Below are positions 34,502 to 40,904 of a DNA stretch of 40,904 nucleotides, one piece after another. Under the pieces are notes generated by a model that was not told the DNA's origin, ran no database searches, and saw only the letters and a list, made by a program, of their open reading frames with translations. The DNA comes from Pseudomonadota bacterium (lineage in GTDB: Bacteria > Pseudomonadota > Gammaproteobacteria > Burkholderiales > Burkholderiaceae): positions 1 through 40,904 of the forward strand of contig JAEZQX010000179.1 in the NCBI GenBank assembly GCA_023441105.1. Reading direction: 5' to 3'. The position numbers were made by a program, and so were the translations under genes. Within the stretch, counting starts at the first letter, position 1. Every line of letters begins with the position of its first letter.

Positions 34502-36049
34502 TCAGATCTTCTTCTGCTTGCCTTGCCAGTAAGGCTCGCGCAACAGGTTTTTCTGGATCTTGCCGATGGGCGTCTTGGGGAATTCGTCGACGATCTTGAC
34601 CAGCCTCGGGCGCTTGAACTCCGCCAGCTTCTGCCGGCAGCGCTCGACCACCTCGGCGACATCCAGCGACGCGCCCGGCTTCAGCTGGAGGTAGGCCGCC
34701 GGCACCTCGCCCCACTTCTCGTCCGGCACGCCGAAGACCGCGCATTCGGCGACTGCATCGAGACCGTAGATGACGTCCTCGATCTCCTTCGGGTAGACGT
34801 TCTCGCCGCCGGAGATGAGCATGTCCTTGGCCCGGTCGATCAGCGTGATGAAGCCTTGCTCGTCGCGCACGCCCACATCGCCGGTCAGCAGCCACCCGCT
34901 GCCAAGCCGGAAGACCGCCGCCGTCTGTTCCGGCTCGTTGTAGTACTCCATCATGACGTTGTCGCCGCGGCTGGCGATCTCACCGGGCTCGCCTGGGCCG
35001 GCCTCGACGCCGTCGGTGCGGAACAACGCCACGTCCACGTTGAACGCCTGCCGGCCCACCGAGCCTAGCTTCTCCGGCAGGTACCAATCCCGCAGTGAGG
35101 TCAGCACGCCCACTTCCGATTGGCCGTAGATCTGCGTGAGCGCCAGGTTCGGCAGCTTCGCCTTCAGTTCCTTCTGAACCCAGTCCGGCATCGGCGCCCC
35201 GGCGAACGACAGCTTGCGCCAGCTGCGCAGGCGGGCGGCATCGAAGCCGGGACTGGTGACCAGCATGTTGGCCTGGGTCGGCACCATGAAGCCGGCGGTG
35301 ATGCCTTCCTCCTCGCAGGCCTTGATGAAGCCATCGACCGACCAGGGCGTCACGAACACGCAAGTCGCGCCGACCAGGACCGCCGGCTGGAACATGATGT
35401 TGAGGGCGGCGACGTGGAACAGCGGGGTGACGATGGCCACCACGTCCCGTTCATCGAGCGCCTCTTCCACCACCACGGTCAGCGCCGTCGTGTGGCGCGC
35501 CCGGTGATTGCAGAGAACCCCCTTGGGACGGCCGGTCGTGCCGCCGGTGTAGGTCATGCAGAAAGCATCGTCCTCGACCAGCGCAACCTGCGGGTCGTCG
35601 GCCGGCTGGTCGCGAATGAACTGCTCGAAGTCGACTGCGCCGGCGCCCGGCGTGACGGCCGGGCCGATGCTGACGACGGTTCGGATGGCCGGGATCAACG
35701 GAAGAACCGCGGCGGCCTTGCCGGCCAGTTGGCCGTCGACCAGCAGGATCTCGGCGTCCGACTTGCGCAGCACGTACTCCAGCTCGTCGGCCGCATACTG
35801 GATCGAGACATTCACCAGCACCAGGCCCGAGCGAGCGGCCCCGAAGAAGACGATGCCGTATTCCGGCAGGTTGCGCGACAGGATCGCCACCTTCGAACCC
35901 TTGGCGGCGCCGGTGGCGAGCAAGGCGTTCGCCAGACGATTGGCGGCTTCGTCGAGCTCCCGGTAGGAGATCCGCCTGCCGCCTGCGATGATGGCGGGCT
36001 TGTCCGGGAACCGTTCCCGCGAACGGCGCAACATGTCTCCTGTCAGCAC
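34502..36049 (-). CDS. Class I acyl-CoA ligase (AMP-forming)
   Basis: 515-residue adenylate-forming enzyme that converts a carboxylic acid, ATP and CoA into acyl-CoA. A3 loop TYTGGTTGRPKGV, A5 IYGQSE, A7 LLTGDVG, A8 hinge DRAKDMLISGGENVYPKEIE quoted only as DRAKDMLISGGENVYP, and the A10 lysine in PKTPIGKIQKN are all present. Start is uncertain: ATG 36085 would add codons such as TTA, ATA and AGA that are out of keeping with this GC-rich gene, so GTG 36049 (beginning LTGDMLRRSRERFPDKPAI) is preferred, with ATG 36034 possible. Chain specificity (fatty, aromatic or alicyclic) is not readable. Confidence 0.85.
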   Translation of the reverse strand: MLTGDMLRRSRERFPDKPAIIAGGRRISYRELDEAANRLANALLATGAAKGSKVAILSRNLPEYGIVFFGAARSGLVLVNVSIQYAADELEYVLRKSDAEILLVDGQLAGKAAAVLPLIPAIRTVVSIGPAVTPGAGAVDFEQFIRDQPADDPQVALVEDDAFCMTYTGGTTGRPKGVLCNHRARHTTALTVVVEEALDERDVVAIVTPLFHVAALNIMFQPAVLVGATCVFVTPWSVDGFIKACEEEGITAGFMVPTQANMLVTSPGFDAARLRSWRKLSFAGAPMPDWVQKELKAKLPNLALTQIYGQSEVGVLTSLRDWYLPEKLGSVGRQAFNVDVALFRTDGVEAGPGEPGEIASRGDNVMMEYYNEPEQTAAVFRLGSGWLLTGDVGVRDEQGFITLIDRAKDMLISGGENVYPKEIEDVIYGLDAVAECAVFGVPDEKWGEVPAAYLQLKPGASLDVAEVVERCRQKLAEFKRPRLVKIVDEFPKTPIGKIQKNLLREPYWQGKQKKI

Positions 36050-36056
36050 GCTGTAT

Positions 36057-36094
36057 ATTCTCGCTATGCGTAAATGGGTTTCCAATAGCGTAAC
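36057..36094 (-). promoter_or_regulatory. Divergent promoter region of the acyl-CoA ligase gene
   Basis: AT-rich gap between the ligase and the IclR gene. On the minus strand TTGGAA, 17 bp and GAGAAT make a fair promoter. Two imperfect repeats with TTACGC at their start (36094-36078 and around 36073-36059) resemble IclR half-sites. Confidence 0.4.
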
Positions 36095-36117
36095 GCCGAT
36101 GCCGCCGGCCTGTCAAA

Positions 36118-37110
36118 ATGCCGGCAATATCGATGGCCGCTAGGAGCGGGCCGCGCCGCGCCGGCGGCCCGGACCTCCCCGTCGCGGCCGCCAAAGCACC
36201 AGCCCCATCCAAAGCTGCCGCCCCGTCCAAAGCTGCCGCTCCAACCAGGGCCCCCGCTGCCGCCAAAGACGCGGCCAAGACTGCGGCGGCGCCCGTCGCG
36301 CCGGGCCGACCGCAGCGGCGGGCCGCCGGCGTGCAGTCCTTCGAAGTCGGGCTGTCGCTGCTGTCGCTGCTCGCCCATCAGCGCCGGCCGATGAAGATCA
36401 CGGCGCTTGCGGCGCAAGCGCGGATGCCGGCCGCCAAGGCCCACCGCTATCTCGCCAGCCTGGTGCGCAGCGGCTTTGCGAGCCAGAACCCGGACACCGG
36501 GCTCTACTCCACCGGGCCCGCGGCGCTGGACTTCAGCCTGTCCTGCCTGTCGACCATCGAGCCGATCGAGATCGCCACCGCCGAAGCAGTGGAATTGTGC
36601 CGGCGAAGCAATCACACGGTGGCGCTGTCGGTATGGGGATCGTTCGGGCCGACGGTCGTGCGCTGGGAACAGCCGCCGCGGCCGGTGATGGTCAACATCG
36701 GGCCGGGCTCGGTGTTCCCGCTGCTCGACTCCGCTACCGGCCGCATCTTCGCCGCCTTCTACGACGAGGCCGTCATCAGCCAGCACCTGCAGCGCGAAGC
36801 GGCGCGCGCGGCGGACGGCGCGGCGGATGGTCGCGCGACCGGCGTCGGCGCGCCGGCGGGGGTCACGGCCCATGGGATGCAGGAGTCGATCGAGCAGGTG
36901 CGCCGGCGCGGCATCGCCCGCGCCCGCGGCGACTTCATGTCGGGGCTCAGCGCCTTCGCCGCGCCGATCCTCGATCATCGCGGGCGGCTGGTGCTGGCGA
37001 TGACCGTGCTCGACTACAGCCGCGACTGGGATCACCGCATCGATGGCCCCATCGCGCGCGCCTTGCAGGAATCCGCCAATCGCGTCTCGGCGGCGCTCGG
37101 CTGGCAGTAG
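36118..37110 (+). CDS. IclR-family regulator with Ala/Pro/Lys-rich N-terminal extension
   Basis: 330 residues, some 60-70 longer than usual. Residues 1-68 are a low-complexity, basic, Ala/Pro-rich tail. The winged helix-turn-helix follows (VGLSLLSLLAHQRRPMKITALAAQ, quoted in part, with AHRYLASLVRSGFAS), then the effector domain, which contains an extra Ala/Gly-rich insertion (AARAADGAADGRATGVGAPAG) and closes with GLSAFAAPILDHRGRLVLAMT in part. ATG 36118 is used; ATG 36133 is possible. Divergent from the acyl-CoA ligase and upstream of the SDR gene, so it probably controls both sides of this catabolic locus. Confidence 0.85.
   Translation: MPAISMAARSGPRRAGGPDLPVAAAKAPAPSKAAAPSKAAAPTRAPAAAKDAAKTAAAPVAPGRPQRRAAGVQSFEVGLSLLSLLAHQRRPMKITALAAQARMPAAKAHRYLASLVRSGFASQNPDTGLYSTGPAALDFSLSCLSTIEPIEIATAEAVELCRRSNHTVALSVWGSFGPTVVRWEQPPRPVMVNIGPGSVFPLLDSATGRIFAAFYDEAVISQHLQREAARAADGAADGRATGVGAPAGVTAHGMQESIEQVRRRGIARARGDFMSGLSAFAAPILDHRGRLVLAMTVLDYSRDWDHRIDGPIARALQESANRVSAALGWQ
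36202..36237 (+). repeat. 18-nt tandem repeat in the IclR N-terminal tail
   Basis: GCCCCATCCAAAGCTGCC is followed at once by a copy with one change; both encode APSKAA. A weaker third unit follows to 36255. Confidence 0.75.
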
Positions 37111-37146
37111 CGGCATCGGGCCCCCGGCGGACGGTTTGGAAGACCG

Positions 37147-37172
37147 CGCCGGGAACAAAAAGCGGCCCGGCG
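37147..37172 (+). terminator. Hairpin after the IclR gene
   Basis: CGCCGGG (37147-37153) pairs with CCCGGCG (37166-37172) across a 12-nt, A-rich loop, 37 nt after the stop codon. The following sequence is not T-rich. Confidence 0.35.
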
Positions 37173-37182
37173 GTTGCCCGGT

Positions 37183-37242
37183 TTGACGGTCGATCGGGTT
37201 TGTCTTTACGATATGCGCAACTCGTTTCCGCCACGCGGAAAC
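37183..37242 (+). promoter_or_regulatory. Promoter and palindromic operator of the SDR gene
   Basis: TTGACG (37183-37188), an 18-bp spacer and TACGAT (37207-37212) form a plausible promoter. GTTTCCGCCACGCGGAAAC (37224-37242; 8-bp arms, 3-bp centre) sits just past the predicted start of transcription, a repressor position. GGAGGAG precedes the SDR ATG at 37339. Confidence 0.65.
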
Positions 37243-37338
37243 TCGGCAGCTTGTATCAAGGAGACCTCTCCAGCGCCCGCACCGGCATCGCCCGGACCCT
37301 GTGGGCAGCGGTCGGTCCCGAGAGATGGCGGAGGAGCG

Positions 37339-38112
37339 ATGAACCTGGACCTGGCCGGCAAGACGGCCCTCGTGCTCGGCGGCAGCCGCGGCCTCGGACA
37401 TGCCTGCGTGATCGCCCTGGCAGCCGAGGGCGCGAACGTGATCATCAATGGCCGCGATGCGGCAGTGGGCGAAGCGGCTGCCGCCGCACTGCCGCAGGCC
37501 TCCTTCGTGGCAGGGGACATCGGCAGCGACAGCGGCCGCGCCGCCGTGATAGCGGCGGTTGGTGCAATCGCCCTGCCCGACATCGTCGTCACCAATGCCG
37601 GCGGGCCGCCGGCAGGCCCGTTCGCCGAAACCGATGCGGACATGTGGCGCAGGGCATTCGAGACCAGCGTCGCCGGTCCGCTGGAGGTGGTGCGGGCGTT
37701 CCTGCCGTCGATGCGCACCCGCAAGTACGGCCGCATCATCAACATCACCTCCTTCGTGGTGAAGGAGCTGTACCCGAACATGTCGTTGTCCAACAGCATG
37801 CGCGTCGGGCTCACCGGTGCCATGGGCGCGCTGGCGCGGGAGGTGGCCGCCGACGGCGTCACGGTCAACGGCATCCTGCCGGGACTGATGGACACCGGCG
37901 CGCTGCAGCGCGTGATCCGCGACCGGATGAAGCGTAGCGGACGCAGCGAGGCCGAGGTCCGTGCCGACATGGCCGCGGGCATTCCCATGCAACGGCTGGG
38001 GCTGGCCGAGGATTTCGGTCCGCTCTGCGCCTTCCTCGCCTCGCCTTTCGCGTCCTACATCACCGGCCAGAACATCTGCATCGACGGCGGGCTGACCAAG
38101 AACGTGATCTGA
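37339..38112 (+). CDS. SDR-family oxidoreductase-like protein lacking the YxxxK pair
   Basis: 257 residues with the Rossmann nucleotide-binding motif LGGSRGLGHA, NAGGPP, and IDGGLTKN at the end, as in 3-oxoacyl-ACP-reductase-like SDRs. Ser138 (NITS) is in place, but the positions 13 and 17 residues later, where Tyr and Lys belong, are Ser151 and Arg155 (LSNSMRVGLTG). A related SDR subgroup with SN-type motifs exists, so this is likely a family trait rather than damage, yet the chemistry must differ. Strong GGAGGAG ribosome site. It is followed 74 nt later by a binding-protein gene and probably shares its promoter. Confidence 0.85.
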   Translation: MNLDLAGKTALVLGGSRGLGHACVIALAAEGANVIINGRDAAVGEAAAAALPQASFVAGDIGSDSGRAAVIAAVGAIALPDIVVTNAGGPPAGPFAETDADMWRRAFETSVAGPLEVVRAFLPSMRTRKYGRIINITSFVVKELYPNMSLSNSMRVGLTGAMGALAREVAADGVTVNGILPGLMDTGALQRVIRDRMKRSGRSEAEVRADMAAGIPMQRLGLAEDFGPLCAFLASPFASYITGQNICIDGGLTKNVI

Positions 38113-38156
38113 ACCACGACGCCGTGATCTGAACCAGCAGAACGCGAACTGAATCA
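38103..38156 (+). repeat. 20-nt tandem repeat across the SDR stop codon
   Basis: CGTGATCTGAACCA occurs at 38103-38116, where it contains the SDR TGA, and at 38123-38136; a diverged third copy (11 of 14 bases) is at 38143-38156. The period is 20 nt. Confidence 0.75.
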
Positions 38157-38186
38157 CCAGAGCTTCACCGAACCAGGAGACGAACC

Positions 38187-39437
38187 ATGAAAGCCACCCT
38201 GCCGCCTGCCAAGGCCTGGCATTCCGCTGTGCTGGCGGCGCTTCCCGCTGCGCTGCTGGCGGCTTGGCCCGCCGCCGCCGTCCATGCGCAGGCCCCCGAC
38301 GATGGCGTCACCATCGGCGTCATGACCGACATGAGCGGCGTGCTGTCGGACCTTTCCGGCGGCGGCTCGCTGACCGCGGTCAGGATGGCGGTGGAAGATT
38401 TCGGTGGCACGGCGCTCGGCAAGCCGATCACCGTTCTCGATGTCGACCACCAGAACAAGGCGGACATCGCGGCCAACAAGGCCAACGAGTGGTTCGACGT
38501 GCAGAAGGTCGACATGATCACCGACCTCACCAACTCGTCGGTGGCGCTGGCGGTGATGAGCGTGGCCGAGCGCAAGAAGCGCATCGCGATCATCAACGGC
38601 GCCGGCGCAACCCGCATCACCAACGAAAGCTGCACGCCCTACAGCATCCACTACGCCTGGGACACCTACGCCATGGCCAACGGCACGGCCAAGGCCTTGC
38701 TCAAGCGTGGCGGCGACACCTGGTTCTTCCTGACGGCCGACTATGCCTTCGGCCATCAGATCGAACGCGACGTGAGCCAGGTCGTGAAGGAGGACGGCGG
38801 CAAGGTGCTGGGCAGCACCCGCCATCCGTTCAACGCCAGCGACTTCTCGTCGTTCATGCTGCAGGCGCAGGCGTCGGGCGCCAAGATCATCGGCCTCGCC
38901 AACGGCGGCACCGACACCATCAACTCGATCAAGTCGGCGCGCGAGTTCAAGCTCCTGGAAGGCGGCCGCCAGAGCCTCGCGGGCCTGGCGGTGTTCATCA
39001 CCGACATCCACGGCGCCGGTCTCGCCGATTCGCAGGGCCTGCTGATGACCGAGGCCTTCTACTGGGATGCCAACGAGGAGACGCGCCAGTGGTCGAAGCG
39101 CTTCTTCGAGCGCATGAAGAAGATGCCGACGGCGATCCAGGCAGCCAACTATTCCTCCACGCTGCACTACCTGCGCGCCGTGCAGGCCGCAGGCAGCACC
39201 GATGCCGACAAGGTGATGGCGCAGATGAGGCAGACCCCGATCAACGACTTCTTCGCGAAGAACGGCCGCATCCGCGCCGATGGCCGGATGGTCCACGACA
39301 TGTACCTGATGCAGGTCAAGGCGCCGGCGGAATCGAAGTACCCGTGGGACTATTACAAGATGGTCGCGACGATCCCCGGCGACCAGGCATTCATGCCACT
39401 TGCGAAGTCGACCTGCGCGCTGGTGAAGAAAGGCTGA
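38187..39437 (+). CDS. Liv-type ABC transporter periplasmic binding protein
   Basis: 416-residue type-1 periplasmic binding protein (Peripla_BP_6). Signal peptide runs to about AAAVHAQA; the mature protein opens VTIGVMTDMSGVLSDLSGGGS. Cleft segments TDLTNSSVALAVMSVAE and NGAGATRITNESC are visible. It is related to, but clearly different from, the livK product in this window. CCAGGAGACG supplies the ribosome site. No permease or ATPase genes accompany it, so it must use another Liv-type permease, possibly the one at 13.8-17.3 kb. The neighbouring CoA ligase, hydratase and SDR suggest a carboxylic-acid ligand, by inference only. Confidence 0.87.
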   Translation: MKATLPPAKAWHSAVLAALPAALLAAWPAAAVHAQAPDDGVTIGVMTDMSGVLSDLSGGGSLTAVRMAVEDFGGTALGKPITVLDVDHQNKADIAANKANEWFDVQKVDMITDLTNSSVALAVMSVAERKKRIAIINGAGATRITNESCTPYSIHYAWDTYAMANGTAKALLKRGGDTWFFLTADYAFGHQIERDVSQVVKEDGGKVLGSTRHPFNASDFSSFMLQAQASGAKIIGLANGGTDTINSIKSAREFKLLEGGRQSLAGLAVFITDIHGAGLADSQGLLMTEAFYWDANEETRQWSKRFFERMKKMPTAIQAANYSSTLHYLRAVQAAGSTDADKVMAQMRQTPINDFFAKNGRIRADGRMVHDMYLMQVKAPAESKYPWDYYKMVATIPGDQAFMPLAKSTCALVKKG

Positions 39438-39444
39438 ACGAAGC

Positions 39445-40299
39445 TCAGCCCAGCGACGCCATCGGCTCTCCCATCCGCACGTCCCTTTCCGGGCGCCAGG
39501 AAGGGTCGAACCGCAACGGGCCGGCCGGGAACAGCATCACGACGGTGGAGCCGAGCAGGAAGCGCCCCATCTCGTCGCCCTTCTCGAATTCGAAGGTGCG
39601 CTGGCTATCGGGCTGGGGATAGGTCCATTCGCGGATCTTGCCGGGGCGCGGTGGATTGACGACGCCGTGCCAGACGGTGGCCATGCTGCCGACAATGGTG
39701 GCGCCCACCAGCACCATCGCGAACGGGCCGTGCGCCGATTCGAAAACGCACACCACGCGCTCGTTGCGCGCGAACAGCCCCGGCACGCCGCGGGCGGTGG
39801 CGGGATTCACCGAGAACAGGTCGCCGGGGACGTAGATCATGCGAACCAGCCGGCCGGCGCACGGCATGTGGATGCGGTGATAGTCCTTTGGGCTCAGGTA
39901 AAGGGTGACGAAGCTGCCGTCCTGGAAGCGCGCCGCCAGCTCGGCGTCGCCGCCCACCAGCGCGGCGGTCGTGTAGTCGTGGCCCTTGGCCTGGAAGATC
40001 CGGTCGCGGTCGATGCGGCCGAGCTGGCTGATGGCGCCATCGATGGGGCAGACCAGGTCGGCGTCGGCGATGGGCCGCGCGCCGGGCTTGAACGCGCGGG
40101 TGAAGAAGTCGTTGAAGGTGCGATAGCTGCGCACGTCGGGATCGAGCGCCTCGTCCATGTTGACGCCGTAATGGCCGACGAACCAGCGGATGACCGCGGT
40201 GGTCAGGGCGCCGGCGCGGGCGGAGGCGAACGCTCCGGCAAGGACGGTGATTGCGCGCTTGGGCAGCAGGTACTGGGATCGGACGAACAGGCTTGGCAC
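39445..40299 (-). CDS. psd: Phosphatidylserine decarboxylase
   Basis: 284-residue proenzyme of the membrane enzyme that makes phosphatidylethanolamine. The self-cleaving LGST motif gives Ser251, which becomes the pyruvoyl group of the alpha chain. Asp87 (PIDGAI), His141 and His144 (DYHRIHMP) fit the residues needed for processing, each three positions lower than in E. coli Psd. The N-terminal helix is membrane-associated. The gene lies 7 nt from the convergent binding-protein gene with no terminator between. Confidence 0.93.
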   Translation of the reverse strand: MPSLFVRSQYLLPKRAITVLAGAFASARAGALTTAVIRWFVGHYGVNMDEALDPDVRSYRTFNDFFTRAFKPGARPIADADLVCPIDGAISQLGRIDRDRIFQAKGHDYTTAALVGGDAELAARFQDGSFVTLYLSPKDYHRIHMPCAGRLVRMIYVPGDLFSVNPATARGVPGLFARNERVVCVFESAHGPFAMVLVGATIVGSMATVWHGVVNPPRPGKIREWTYPQPDSQRTFEFEKGDEMGRFLLGSTVVMLFPAGPLRFDPSWRPERDVRMGEPMASLG

Positions 40300-40308
40300 T
40301 CGCCGATT

Positions 40309-40904
40309 CTATGACACCGCCTCATAGATCCGCCTGGCGACCTCGGGATCGCCAAGGTAGCCCGAGATGCCGTGCCGGTTTTGGGTCGGATTGTCGACGT
40401 CGACCTTGTTATCGATCGGCGGCTCCACCTCGAAATGATCCGCGGTGAGCGGGAACAGCGCCACGACGTCGCGCTCGTCCATCGCGTTGAACCAGCGGCC
40501 GACGCACCTCGGATGCGCGATCGGCCGCAGCGCCTTCTTGACGACGCTGATCGCCAGCGGCGAGCCGAGGGTCACGAACAGCGGCACCTTGAGGTCGAGC
40601 TCGGCGCCGTCGCGCTTGAGCACGTTGTAGGCCACGACGGTCCCAAGCGAATGGGCGACCACCACCGTCTCGGTCGCGGGCGTGAAGGCGGCGCGCACGC
40701 CGTCATCCATGAGCGTCCTCAGGTTCGACTGGTGCAGGTACTGGTAGACGTCGTTGGTGAACAGGGCGATGCTGGCACCGCTGACCCACGGCATCCGGCG
40801 GTCCATCTCGCTCAGGATGCCTTGGATCCACCCCCAGTTGAGCACGCCGCGCTCCCGTATGTCGGGGTCGAGGGGGGGGGGGGCGGGCGGGGGCGCGGGG
40901 GGGG
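40309..40904 (-). CDS. Alpha/beta-hydrolase-like protein, C-terminal part only
   Basis: About 180 readable residues, open past the window end. VVVAHSLGTVVAYNVL carries the nucleophile-elbow serine in AHSLG, with a candidate Asp in MDERDVVALFP and a candidate His in NRHGISGYLGDP near the C-terminus. Resembles lipase- or esterase-like domains in larger bacterial proteins. The GTG at 40845 is internal: the frame continues upstream as LDPDIRERG before entering a G/C-only stretch (40872 onward) of doubtful quality. The role is unknown. Confidence 0.65.
   Translation of the reverse strand, partial: PPAPPPAPPPLDPDIRERGVLNWGWIQGILSEMDRRMPWVSGASIALFTNDVYQYLHQSNLRTLMDDGVRAAFTPATETVVVAHSLGTVVAYNVLKRDGAELDLKVPLFVTLGSPLAISVVKKALRPIAHPRCVGRWFNAMDERDVVALFPLTADHFEVEPPIDNKVDVDNPTQNRHGISGYLGDPEVARRIYEAVS
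40872..40904. other. G/C-only end of the window, probable sequencing artefact
   Basis: The last 33 bases are almost all G with four C and no A or T, unlike any other stretch here. Poly-G ends are typical of dark-cycle errors in two-colour sequencing at contig ends. Confidence 0.7.

Noticed and set aside
36048..36053. TATACA as -10 of the ligase gene
   Set aside because: No acceptable -35 at 16-18 bp; TTGGAA-17-GAGAAT fits better.
36049..36085. Acyl-CoA ligase starting at ATG 36085
   Set aside because: The extra codons (TTA, ATA, AGA) are atypical for this genome and cover operator-like DNA.

Overview
The window is about two-thirds GC by eye. It looks like chromosomal DNA of a betaproteobacterium, most likely Burkholderiales: an orphan Bug/TctC-type receptor, a LivFGHMK-type importer, a peptide ABC importer and several IclR regulators sit among ordinary housekeeping genes (prfC, psd, msrA, msrB). 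No rRNA, tRNA, CRISPR array, prophage or insertion sequence was seen. The window begins inside a gene. It ends in a G/C-only run that looks like a sequencing or contig-end artefact.

Region 1 (1-3.3 kb, + strand) holds the 3' part of a galactose/glyoxal-oxidase-like radical copper oxidase and an N-acyl-D-amino-acid deacylase-like amidohydrolase whose start codon lies in a hairpin. Region 2 (3.3-10.8 kb, - strand) is a probable six-gene operon. In order of transcription it encodes a His-rich CobW/G3E GTPase, a dihydroorotase/hydantoinase-like cyclic amidohydrolase, a two-cysteine maleate-isomerase/Asp-Glu-racemase-like enzyme, a Bug receptor and an EmrA-EmrB efflux pair. Three of its junctions are ATGA overlaps. 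A divergent IclR gene and a perfect 17-bp palindrome lie at its head. The set suggests opening of a cyclic imide or ureide, isomerisation of the product, dedicated metal supply and export, but the substrate is unknown.

Region 3 (11.7-12.4 kb) is an AbrB-PIN toxin-antitoxin pair with a well-defined promoter and operator. Region 4 (12.4-17.6 kb, - strand) is livM-livH-livG-livF-livK. Region 5 (17.6-25.4 kb, - strand) is a Phd-type antitoxin without a toxin, a DUF3830 protein, a complete peptide ABC importer (A-B-C-D-F) and an amidase, five of whose junctions overlap (one TTGA, three ATGA and close spacing elsewhere). It reads as uptake and hydrolysis of an amide-containing compound.

Region 6 (25.5-31.1 kb) has two convergent MFS transporters, a heptad-repeat lipoprotein, a permuted papain-like hydrolase and a membrane-anchored or exported MsrA/MsrB pair. 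Region 7 (31.1-33.5 kb) has prfC and a ParE-type toxin with its antitoxin. Region 8 (33.6-39.4 kb) is a probable acid-catabolism locus: enoyl-CoA hydratase and acyl-CoA ligase (-), a divergent IclR regulator, then an SDR lacking the usual Tyr/Lys and a Liv-type binding protein (+). Region 9 has psd and the C-terminal part of an alpha/beta hydrolase.

Two patterns run across the window. The palindrome TTTCCGCGGAAA occurs three times and a spaced version once, three of the four upstream of genes. Short tandem duplications recur at gene ends, in three cases repeating the sequence around a stop codon.
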